Translations under genes and position numbers: made by a program
Notes under the pieces: model-generated
The model's input: only the letters and a program-made list of their open reading frames with translations
Databases searched by the model: none
Told to the model about the DNA's origin: nothing
Origin: Acidobacteriota bacterium
Lineage (GTDB): Bacteria > Acidobacteriota > Blastocatellia > Pyrinomonadales > Pyrinomonadaceae
Length of the DNA: 8,585 nucleotides
Reading direction: 5' to 3'
NCBI GenBank assembly: GCA_963169175.1
Contig: CAUJFK010000065.1
Span: 1 to 8,585 of the forward strand
In this document: positions 1 through 6,069 of the stretch, piece by piece
How the letters are laid out: each line of letters opens with the position of its first letter
How positions within the stretch are numbered: the stretch's first letter is position 1

Positions 1-64
1 AATAGGACATCTTCATTTGCTAATAACAGGGAAATAAGCACGCGTTTAAACTTTTTAAGCGATA

Positions 65-1549
65 ATGAGTTTTTTTCAAACTTTTAGAGGCAGGTTGCTG
101 GTCGTTCTGGCCTTGCTGATCGTTGCGACACTTGGTATTCAATTCTATTTGAACTATCGAACACAGCAGGAGAATATCGCCCTTCGCGACGCGCAGGCAG
201 AGGCCCTGCGTGAAGGCATAATTCTCGGTACGGCCGGAATAACTTTGCCGGACGAACGAATGGCAGATCTCGTTGACCTGCCCGATCAAACCTACCTCGG
301 CGAAAACGCCCGAAAATTGGTCGCCGACGTTCTGATCATCGATAACAAATGGCAGATCTGGGACAGCCTTAGCGAAAAGTATTGGCCGACGCGAAATGAC
401 GATGGCACATACACATATACGATGCTGGCAGATGCGGACGATCTGCCGCCGCTGTCGGAAGGCGAACGGCTCGGGGCCGATCTTCAGCACTTTCCAAATC
501 GGGCCGCGAATAAAAAAAGCGACGGCGAGGCCCACGCCCTTCCTATCGATACAAGCCAGGGACGGTGGTATGTAATGGTCGTTCTCAAGAACAACAAGAG
601 CGAAGCGGCATGGCGCGCGGCCCTGCCGCTTGTCGCTACGCTCGCAGTGCTGTTGATCTCGACCTTGATCACATTCGGGCTGGTATGGAGATTTACACGC
701 CCGATCGCAAATCTCTCGAACGCTGCCCGCCGCGTTGCCGAAGGCGATCTTGCCGTACGTGTCCCCGGCGAAGGGCGAACGGACGAAATGGGCCAGCTTG
801 CCCAGCGTTTTAATGAAATGACGGCCGAGTTGGAAAAATCGAAGGAATTGGAAGCTCAGCTTCAGCAAGCCGAAAAAAGCGCCGTCATTGGCCGGCTTGG
901 CTCGGCGATCGCACATGAGATACGCAATCCGCTCAATTACATCAATTTGACACTTGACCACCTGCGGGCAAAATTCGCGCCGGATGATGCTGAAAAACGC
1001 GAAACGTTTGAAAAACTGACCGCTCAGCTTAAGGCCGAAGTTGCGCGGATAAATCAGCAGATCACAGATTTTCTTAATTATTCACGCCCGGCCAAAGCGA
1101 ACCTTCAGCCGATAGACGCTCGCAAGGTCGTCGAAGACTCGCTTCGTCTGGTCGAGGGACAGGCGGCCGAGAATAATATAAAGATCGGCGTCATCGAGCA
1201 CGAAGGCGTGCCAAAGATCCTGGGCGATCCTGAATTTCTCAGATCGTTATTCAACAACCTGTTCATCAACGCTGTCCAATCAATGGGCACCGCCGGCGGC
1301 GGCCTGAACGTCAAGATACTGCCTGAGGACGGCTTTGTCCGATTAGATATTTCTGACACGGGAGCCGGTATTCCGGAAGAAAATCTTGCAAAGATCTTTG
1401 AACCTTACTTCTCAACAAAAGATACCGGCACCGGCCTCGGGCTGGCGATCGTGCAAAAGATCGTGGATGTCCACAACGGAACAGTCAGCGTTGAATCAAA
1501 GTTGAATAATGGAACACGATTCACTGTCCGCCTGCCAAAGGCCGATTAG
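65..1549 (+). CDS. Membrane sensor histidine kinase (NtrB/AtoS-like, HAMP-HisKA-HATPase)
   Basis: This inner-membrane sensor kinase autophosphorylates a histidine and passes the phosphate to a response regulator. The 494-aa protein has a first transmembrane helix at about residues 10-30, an extracytoplasmic sensing region at about 31-185, a second helix at 186-208 and a HAMP linker at about 209-262. The HisKA domain has H284 in AHEIRNPL, and E285-xx-N288 fits the phosphatase motif of bifunctional kinases. The ATPase domain has its N-box at 394-406, DTGAG at 431-435, FEPYFST at 445-451 and GTGLGL at 455-460. The sensing region has a VLIIDNKWQIWDS stretch and a late GRWYVMVVL strand that suggest a Cache/PAS-like fold, which is inference. 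The ATG at 65 is the first usable start, because an in-frame TAA lies at 56-58; no clear Shine-Dalgarno precedes it. The likely partner is the sigma-54 response regulator at 4689-6047. The ligand is unknown. Confidence 0.95.
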   Translation: MSFFQTFRGRLLVVLALLIVATLGIQFYLNYRTQQENIALRDAQAEALREGIILGTAGITLPDERMADLVDLPDQTYLGENARKLVADVLIIDNKWQIWDSLSEKYWPTRNDDGTYTYTMLADADDLPPLSEGERLGADLQHFPNRAANKKSDGEAHALPIDTSQGRWYVMVVLKNNKSEAAWRAALPLVATLAVLLISTLITFGLVWRFTRPIANLSNAARRVAEGDLAVRVPGEGRTDEMGQLAQRFNEMTAELEKSKELEAQLQQAEKSAVIGRLGSAIAHEIRNPLNYINLTLDHLRAKFAPDDAEKRETFEKLTAQLKAEVARINQQITDFLNYSRPAKANLQPIDARKVVEDSLRLVEGQAAENNIKIGVIEHEGVPKILGDPEFLRSLFNNLFINAVQSMGTAGGGLNVKILPEDGFVRLDISDTGAGIPEENLAKIFEPYFSTKDTGTGLGLAIVQKIVDVHNGTVSVESKLNNGTRFTVRLPKAD

Positions 1550-1575
1550 AACTGACGATCATCAAGGGGGCGGTA

Positions 1576-2505
1576 ATGCGGTTAAACTACAAGGAATTTT
1601 TCACACGCCTTTACGGGAAAATACTTGACGACGATATTTTGGGAAACGCCGCGCAAGTGGCGTTTTATTTTTCCTTTGCACTTTTTCCGCTGCTGCTGTT
1701 TCTGATGACCCTGTTTGGCCTGATCCTAAATAGCAAACACGATCTTCAGGAACAGCTTTTTCTGACCCTCAGTCAGGTCATGCCGCGATCGGCTTTTGAG
1801 CTGGTCGAGACCACGTTGAAAGAAGTAACAACGAACGCCTCGGGCGGCAAGCTTACGTTTGGTATTTTGGTCACGCTCTATTCCGCCTCGGCCGGCATTG
1901 ACAATATGCGCGGGGCCTTGAATGAGGTTTACAACCTGACAGAAACCCGGTCGTGGCTGAGAACAAAGCTAACGTCTCCTGTGCTTACGATCGTTATCGG
2001 GATCCTGATCCTGGCCGCACTTTCATTTGTGGTGTACGGTTCGGAACTTCTGGATGCGGTATTGCCGATCGATTCGCAATTCATCCTGCAGCCGCTTGAG
2101 TGGATCACGGCCCTTGTTCTGGTACTGCTCGCGTTTGCCATTCTGTTCAATTTCGCCCCAAACCACGAACCGCTCGACTGGAAATGGATAACTCCCGGTG
2201 CGCTGATCGGCGTTGTTCTTTGGATCGCCGCGTCATACGGGTTTCGTATCTATCTTCATTACTTCAACAGCTACGCCGCCACCTACGGCTCGCTTGGGGC
2301 CATGATCATTCTGCTTCTTTGGCTCTACATTACAGCGCTTGTCATTCTCCTCGGCGGTGCGATAAACGCGATCTTTGACGAAGGTTCCGGCATCAAAAAA
2401 GATGCGGCTGATCCGGAACAGACAAAAGGAGAAAAGTCCGGCACGGAAAAAAAGCAACGACGTGAATGGCAACGAGATCGTTCATCCCGTTTACTTGAGT
2501 TATGA
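1576..2505 (+). CDS. YihY/virulence factor BrkB family inner-membrane protein
   Basis: The 309-aa polytopic membrane protein belongs to the YihY/BrkB family (once mislabelled RNase BN), whose molecular function is not settled. About six hydrophobic helices are visible, roughly at residues 28-52, 93-108, 133-155, 174-193, 204-222 and 239-262. Family-typical stretches are AAQVAFYFSFALFPLL near the N-terminus, FNFAPNH at 191-197 and the final YGSLGAMIILLLWLY helix. The last 40 or so residues are a charged Lys/Glu/Arg-rich cytoplasmic tail. The start is well supported by AAGGGGG at 1564-1570, five bases before the ATG. The gene begins 26 bp after the kinase stop, so the two are probably cotranscribed. 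The family is clear; the role here is not. Confidence 0.93.
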   Translation: MRLNYKEFFTRLYGKILDDDILGNAAQVAFYFSFALFPLLLFLMTLFGLILNSKHDLQEQLFLTLSQVMPRSAFELVETTLKEVTTNASGGKLTFGILVTLYSASAGIDNMRGALNEVYNLTETRSWLRTKLTSPVLTIVIGILILAALSFVVYGSELLDAVLPIDSQFILQPLEWITALVLVLLAFAILFNFAPNHEPLDWKWITPGALIGVVLWIAASYGFRIYLHYFNSYAATYGSLGAMIILLLWLYITALVILLGGAINAIFDEGSGIKKDAADPEQTKGEKSGTEKKQRREWQRDRSSRLLEL

Positions 2506-2538
2506 GACATTCTGCGCCGGCCAAGAAGATTTTCCGCA

Positions 2539-3399
2539 CTATTTTAGGTCTGAGCGCAGCTCTTCCGCAAGCAAAACTGCTCCTTCTATACTTCCCCTGT
2601 AGACGAGTCGTCCTTGCCTGTTCAGAACGATAGTTGTTGGATAACTTGTGACACCAAGTGCTTGGAGCATCGAATCATCGTTTAGAATGGCGACTGGGAA
2701 CGAATAGCCCTCAGCCGAAATAACTTCAAAAGCTTCTTCGGGAGCATCCTCTTCGATTGGCTTGTTGACGCCATAAATAGCAACCTCTGGGTCATTCTTG
2801 TATCTCTCGTATGTCGCCTGCAATTTCGGAAACTTCTCGAAGCATGCACTGCAACTTGTAAACCAAAACTCCAAGATAACTATTTTGCCTCGGATATCCG
2901 TCGCCGCAATGATCCGTCCATTGCGGTCAGCAATACTGATTTGTTCGACCACGTTGGACCCGTTGATTAGGCCCCTGAAAGTGCCGTAGTTTATTCGATG
3001 AATCCAATAGTCCCAACCTGAAAAAAACATGAAAAGAGCGACCGACGAACCCAGTGCGACCGGAAGAAGATTTACTGGTTTCTTCACGCGAAGGAACAAA
3101 TATCCACTGATTATCCCACCCATATGAAGTATCAACATTGGCAGCGACCAAAGGTCACCATTGAGATATTTGTAAACCGCGGGGGCGCCCAGCAGCAGCC
3201 TTGTACCGATCATGACTACAAGGACAGTTTTGGGACGACTCTCTTTGTCCATCCACTTCAGCAGAAGGACCGTGAGAAAAAAGTAGGCGACAAAGCCAAT
3301 TACGGAGTTATAAGTGATGACCCATCGAGTTAGATACGCAACAAGGAAAAGCAGCAAGGCTGAAAGGATAACTATTCTCAATACTGAAAGAAACTTCAT
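2539..3399 (-). CDS. Membrane-anchored thioredoxin-fold (TlpA/ResA-like) thiol-disulfide oxidoreductase
   Basis: The protein has 286 aa. The N-terminal half has five hydrophobic segments, at about residues 6-30, 32-50, 57-78, 83-104 and 108-130. The intervening loops KWMDKESRPK and RVKKP are positively charged, so the positive-inside rule puts the N-terminus in the cytoplasm and the C-terminal domain in the periplasm. Residues about 148-284 look like a TlpA-type thioredoxin fold: ILEFWF leads into the CSAC active site (C183, C186), and SYPTT supplies the cis-proline P254 before the VLNRQGRLVYRG strand pair. Such domains oxidise, reduce or isomerise disulfides of exported proteins. The membrane half may be MauE/DoxX-like, but I cannot confirm it. 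The gene lies 69 nt downstream of the Cys-rich precursor on the same strand, which suggests that precursor is its substrate. No Shine-Dalgarno sits directly before the ATG. Confidence 0.88.
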   Translation of the reverse strand: MKFLSVLRIVILSALLLFLVAYLTRWVITYNSVIGFVAYFFLTVLLLKWMDKESRPKTVLVVMIGTRLLLGAPAVYKYLNGDLWSLPMLILHMGGIISGYLFLRVKKPVNLLPVALGSSVALFMFFSGWDYWIHRINYGTFRGLINGSNVVEQISIADRNGRIIAATDIRGKIVILEFWFTSCSACFEKFPKLQATYERYKNDPEVAIYGVNKPIEEDAPEEAFEVISAEGYSFPVAILNDDSMLQALGVTSYPTTIVLNRQGRLVYRGSIEGAVLLAEELRSDLK

Positions 3400-3431
3400 A
3401 AGACGCCAAAACGCCGGAACGTGCCTGGCAA
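3396..3431 (-). promoter_or_regulatory. Possible 11-codon leader ORF coupling translation into the oxidoreductase gene
   Basis: On the minus strand a strong GGAGGGAG (3437-3444) is followed at suitable spacing by a TTG codon (3431-3429). This opens an 11-codon frame whose TGA (3398-3396) overlaps the oxidoreductase start as ATGA. The oxidoreductase ATG has no Shine-Dalgarno of its own, so termination-reinitiation coupling is possible. The same frame stays open further upstream inside the precursor gene, so chance remains a real explanation. Confidence 0.25.
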
Positions 3432-3468
3432 ATCGGCTCCCTCCGGATAAAAAACGGAGTCAACCTGT

Positions 3469-3597
3469 TTATGGTCTACAGATAGAAGTACAACTTTCGT
3501 CACCGTACCAACCACATCCGTCGGTGGTGGCACCGCAGCCAACCCGATTGGTGCACCCAAAATCCCCAATCCCGCACCACCAAACACAGTCGCACGT
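3469..3597 (-). other. Predicted disulfide-rich C-terminal peptide region (eight Cys)
   Basis: Codons for residues 308-349 of the precursor encode the compact Cys/Gly/Trp-rich domain. Eight cysteines in about 40 residues allow up to four disulfides. Spacing is C-1-C-3-C-6-C-5-C-6-C-7-C-3-C. If the precursor is processed, cleavage would fall near the KPPT linker at residues 305-308. No double-glycine leader motif is visible, so the cleavage site is a guess. Confidence 0.6.
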
Positions 3598-4518
3598 TGG
3601 AGGTTTCAGAAGGACACCGGACGAATCAGGTGTCGCCTCGCCCGGCCAAACCGAATTTACGGTATTGCTGCGCTGCGAATCAGAAGGCGATTGTTTATGA
3701 ATCCCATTGCTCATAAATATGGCAAAAATTTCTTCTTTGGAAAAAATTTCAAACGCACGAGGTTTGAGACTGTCTAAAGCGTTCGTCTCCTCGTTTTTGA
3801 CGAGCACATTATTGATTGCGAAATCAAATGTTCGTGGGGTAAGATATTTTAGAGAATCCGCGATGAATTCTTTTTGGTTTCTTGTGAGGTTTGACAGAGC
3901 GAGATGATAAATCATCTGAGCCTTCCAAAACCTACTCTTATCCTTTGGACTTAGCTCCCTTAGTCGTTGCTTCCGGGAGCTTATCGGAAGCGACAGGAGG
4001 GCCTCATACGCTCGAATCAGATCGAGATCCTCGTCCGAGGTGTATATGCCCGCAAAAATCTCATAGGCATCTCGAGGCGCAAACAGAGCCAACGCTCTTT
4101 CCTGCAGAAGCTTCGATTTTTTTCTTGCCTTATCAACTATCTCTGGCCGGCTCTTGTTGTATTGATCAGAAGACGTAGAAATAATGGTATCCAACACCAG
4201 TTCTTTCTGGTCATTCGTAAGCGCGGGATACTTAAGGAGAATCAGTGAAAGGCGAATCTTAAAGAAGTCTGATTTTTCCTTACTGGAGATGTTGGAGAAT
4301 GCCTTCTGTTTTGCTCCCGATGGCAGGGCGGCAACTCCGATGAAAGACTCAAAGGCTTGATTTTCAACGGCGATAGACGACGGCATGACGAATTTAACAC
4401 TTGAACATTTCCGCGTTTCCGCAATCTTCGCCTGAATGTTAGGGTCTTGTGATCTAGCAGGAACGGCAATTGCACACACGAGTGAAATCAAAAGCACTAA
4501 GTTGTTTTTTTGGTTCAT
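3469..4518 (-). CDS. Secreted fulvocin C-related bacteriocin-like precursor with Cys-rich C-terminus
   Basis: The 349-aa protein begins with a Sec-type signal peptide (residues 1 to about 23: Lys, a hydrophobic core, then VPARS before QDP). The middle (about 50-275) is mainly helical and contains two copies of one unit about 112 residues apart. A Ser/Thr/Asn-rich linker (about 276-307) leads to a C-terminal domain of about 42 residues with eight cysteines: 309, 311, 315, 322, 328, 335, 343 and 347. The pattern CxC, then C, C, GC, GCGW, C, C resembles the eight-cysteine bacteriocin fulvocin C of Myxococcus fulvus as I remember it, and long proteins with this tail are annotated as fulvocin C-related. 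C15 is in the signal and C38 is the only other cysteine. The ATG at 4518 follows GAGGT (4530-4526) by seven bases. The gene leads a minus-strand unit with the thioredoxin-fold membrane protein. Activity and processing are inferred, not shown. Confidence 0.8.
   Translation of the reverse strand: MNQKNNLVLLISLVCAIAVPARSQDPNIQAKIAETRKCSSVKFVMPSSIAVENQAFESFIGVAALPSGAKQKAFSNISSKEKSDFFKIRLSLILLKYPALTNDQKELVLDTIISTSSDQYNKSRPEIVDKARKKSKLLQERALALFAPRDAYEIFAGIYTSDEDLDLIRAYEALLSLPISSRKQRLRELSPKDKSRFWKAQMIYHLALSNLTRNQKEFIADSLKYLTPRTFDFAINNVLVKNEETNALDSLKPRAFEIFSKEEIFAIFMSNGIHKQSPSDSQRSNTVNSVWPGEATPDSSGVLLKPPTCDCVWWCGIGDFGCTNRVGCGATTDGCGWYGDESCTSICRP
3703..4326 (-). repeat. Internal protein duplication in the precursor pro-region (two units, about 112 residues apart)
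   Basis: Residues about 65-160 align with about 177-272. Matching anchors are LPSGAKQKAF and LPISSRKQRL, ISSKEKSDFFK and LSPKDKSRFWK, LTNDQKE and LTRNQKE, and LFAPRDAYEIFA and IFSKEEIFAIFM. The offset is 112 residues at the start, 111 in the middle and about 113 at the end, so small indels separate the copies. The DNA has diverged, which suggests an old duplication of a helical module. Confidence 0.75.
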
Positions 4519-4606
4519 TTAGATTACCTCAAGAAAAAGGGCTCTAATTTTAGGACAACGAAAAGTAAATTGGTGTGAAAGTCTGAAAACATGCAATTCA
4601 TAGGAA

Positions 4607-4622
4607 TCGGGAGTTTCGGGAG
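4607..4622 (+). repeat. 7-bp direct repeat TCGGGAG in the divergent control region
   Basis: TCGGGAG occurs at 4607-4613 and again at 4616-4622, nine bases start to start. It lies just upstream of where a -35 element for the plus-strand TATAAT (4650-4655) would fall, a usual place for an activator site. It also lies in the presumed 5' leader of the precursor transcript. The repeat is exact but short, so chance is possible. Confidence 0.3.
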
Positions 4623-4636
4623 CATCACAGGCTTAT

Positions 4637-4647
4637 TTACATTGTAA
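4637..4647. promoter_or_regulatory. 11-bp palindrome TTACATTGTAA, candidate operator
   Basis: TTACA and TGTAA form perfect 5-bp half sites around a central T. The palindrome covers the predicted start point of the minus-strand precursor promoter (about 4641) and lies just upstream of the plus-strand TATAAT. A protein bound here could block both promoters. No regulator for it is recognisable in the window. Confidence 0.3.
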
Positions 4648-4676
4648 GTTATAATTCCAAAATCATAGATTTGCAA
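4648..4676 (-). promoter_or_regulatory. Predicted sigma-70-type promoter for the precursor gene
   Basis: On the minus strand TTGCAA (4676-4671) is followed after exactly 17 bases by TATAAC (4653-4648). These match the -35 and -10 consensus at four and five of six positions. The predicted transcript start is near 4641, which gives a 5' leader of about 120 nt before the ATG at 4518. Confidence 0.5.
4650..4655 (+). promoter_or_regulatory. Consensus -10 TATAAT upstream of the response regulator
   Basis: A perfect TATAAT lies 33 bases before the ATG at 4689, giving a short leader of about 25-30 nt. No good -35 hexamer is found at 16-19 bases upstream, so this promoter would be weak or activator-dependent. 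The hexamer overlaps the -10 of the opposing minus-strand promoter, so RNA polymerase could not occupy both at once. Confidence 0.4.
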
Positions 4677-4688
4677 GTTTATTTATTC

Positions 4689-6047
4689 ATGGCAAGAAAA
4701 TCGATACTCGTCGTCGATGACGAGAAGAATCAACGAGAAATACTCGAAACCATCCTCTCAGGTGAGGGTTACGATGTGACGACCGCAAGTTCCGGCGAGG
4801 CGGCGATGAAGTTTGTCGAGTCGCGGCGGTTCGACCTGGTGCTGACCGACCTTAAAATGACCGGTATGTCGGGCCTGGACCTGTTGAAGGAACTGACCAA
4901 TTTCGACAAGTCGATCATCGTCATTCTGCTGACGGCACACGGTTCGGTTGATTCGGCCGTTGACGCACTCCGGTTGGGCGCGTTCGATTATCTGCAAAAG
5001 CCGTACGACAGCGCTAAGCTGCTCGAAACCGTATCGCGAGCGTTGAACAAATTATCCGCTTTGGACACGGAGATCGTTTCTGTCTCGCCCGAAATGGACA
5101 AGGTCAAGAAGCTGATATTAAAGATAGCCAAATCGAACTCGACCGTGCTCATACGCGGTGAAAGCGGTACGGGAAAAGAGTTGATCGCCCGCGCCATGCA
5201 CATGAACAGCTTGCGCGCGAGCGAGACATTTCAGGCCGTAAACTGTGCGGCCATTAACGAAAACCTGCTTGAATCAGAACTGTTCGGCCACGAAAAAGGA
5301 TCGTTTACCGGCGCGGTCGGTGAAAAGAAAGGGTTGTTCGAGATAGCCGATCACGGAACACTTTTTCTGGACGAAATCGGCGAACTCGACATTGCCCTCC
5401 AGGCAAAGCTCCTGCGTGCCTTGCAGGAACGCGAGATCCGGCGCGTCGGCGGTATAAAGGAGATCACGATCGATGTCCGCGTACTTGCCGCGACCAATCG
5501 CGATCTGCTAAAGATGACCGAAGAAAAACGCTTTCGCGAAGATCTGTATTATCGCCTCAATGTGCTGTCAATTGAAATTCCACCGCTGCGTGAACGGCGT
5601 TCAGATATTCCCGTACTGATCGATTACTTCGTCAAAAAGCACAGCCGCGGAACAACCCGCGAGATCAAGATCGACCAGCCGGCGACGAAACTGCTCAACG
5701 ATTACCACTATCCGGGCAACGTCCGACAGCTTGAATCCGCGATCGAGCGAGCTATCCTGCTCTGCGAAAACGATACGATCACCCTGGACGACCTTCCGCC
5801 CGAAATGACCAACACCCAGCGGCCGGCGTCCGTTGACGGCGACGCCCAGTTCAAACTTCCGCCCGAGGGTGTAAATTTCGAAGACGTCGAACGCAGCCTG
5901 ATAATGCAGGCGATGGACCGCACCGACAACAACATCACAAAATCGGCAAAGCTGCTCGGCCTGACCTTTCGGACGCTGCAGTACCGGCTTGAGAAATTTG
6001 GGTTTAAGAAAGATGGTGATGGAACCGAAGAAGCTGAGGAATCGTAA
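4689..6047 (+). CDS. Sigma-54-dependent NtrC/AtoC-family response regulator
   Basis: The 452-aa protein is a phosphorylation-controlled enhancer-binding activator of sigma-54 RNA polymerase. The receiver domain (about 4-120) has acidic residues D10 and D11, phospho-acceptor D54 in LVLTDLKM, T82 and K104. The AAA+ domain (about 134-365) has Walker A GESGTGKE (157-164), the sigma-54-contacting loop as GSFTGA (204-209, a natural variant of GAFTGA), Walker B TLFLDE (224-229), arginine-rich FREDLYYRL (282-290) and sensor II GNVRQLE (343-349). A Fis-type helix-turn-helix lies at about 398-441. I chose the ATG at 4689 because MARKSILVVDDE starts directly at the receiver fold; an in-frame TTG at 4671 would add six residues. 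No Shine-Dalgarno is evident. The likely partner is the kinase at 65-1549. No -24/-12 promoter was seen in the intergenic DNA here, so its targets probably lie elsewhere. Confidence 0.96.
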   Translation: MARKSILVVDDEKNQREILETILSGEGYDVTTASSGEAAMKFVESRRFDLVLTDLKMTGMSGLDLLKELTNFDKSIIVILLTAHGSVDSAVDALRLGAFDYLQKPYDSAKLLETVSRALNKLSALDTEIVSVSPEMDKVKKLILKIAKSNSTVLIRGESGTGKELIARAMHMNSLRASETFQAVNCAAINENLLESELFGHEKGSFTGAVGEKKGLFEIADHGTLFLDEIGELDIALQAKLLRALQEREIRRVGGIKEITIDVRVLAATNRDLLKMTEEKRFREDLYYRLNVLSIEIPPLRERRSDIPVLIDYFVKKHSRGTTREIKIDQPATKLLNDYHYPGNVRQLESAIERAILLCENDTITLDDLPPEMTNTQRPASVDGDAQFKLPPEGVNFEDVERSLIMQAMDRTDNNITKSAKLLGLTFRTLQYRLEKFGFKKDGDGTEEAEES

Positions 6048-6069
6048 TCTGAAATCGAGGTAAACAAGT

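Noticed and set aside
20..961. Long 313-codon open frame on the minus strand opposite the kinase gene
   Set aside because: It lies fully antisense to a kinase with strong domain evidence. Its product is rich in Arg, Cys, His and Phe with no recognisable motif, as expected of a shadow frame.
2506..2538. Convergent gap between yihY and the oxidoreductase as a terminator or insertion junction
   Set aside because: Only a weak 4-bp complementarity (TGCG/CGCA) is present, with no T tract and no direct repeat suggestive of a target-site duplication.
3441..3459. CTCCG/CGGAG stem with a T-rich loop on the minus strand, considered as a terminator between precursor and oxidoreductase
   Set aside because: The stem is only five base pairs and the T run is in the loop, not after the stem, so it does not fit an intrinsic terminator.
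3396..3587. 63-codon minus-strand frame overlapping the end of the precursor gene and touching the oxidoreductase start as ATGA
   Set aside because: Most of it lies out of frame inside the Cys-rich coding region and lacks the cysteine pattern or other motifs. Only its last 11 codons are kept, as a possible coupling leader.
4671..4688. TTG start for the response regulator six codons upstream of the ATG
   Set aside because: The receiver fold begins right after the ATG at 4689 and the extra residues look non-coding. Neither start has a clear Shine-Dalgarno, so a small doubt remains.
4519..4688. Search for a sigma-54 -24/-12 promoter in the divergent region
   Set aside because: No TGGC-N8-TGC type element was found on either strand there; sigma-70-like hexamers explain the region better.
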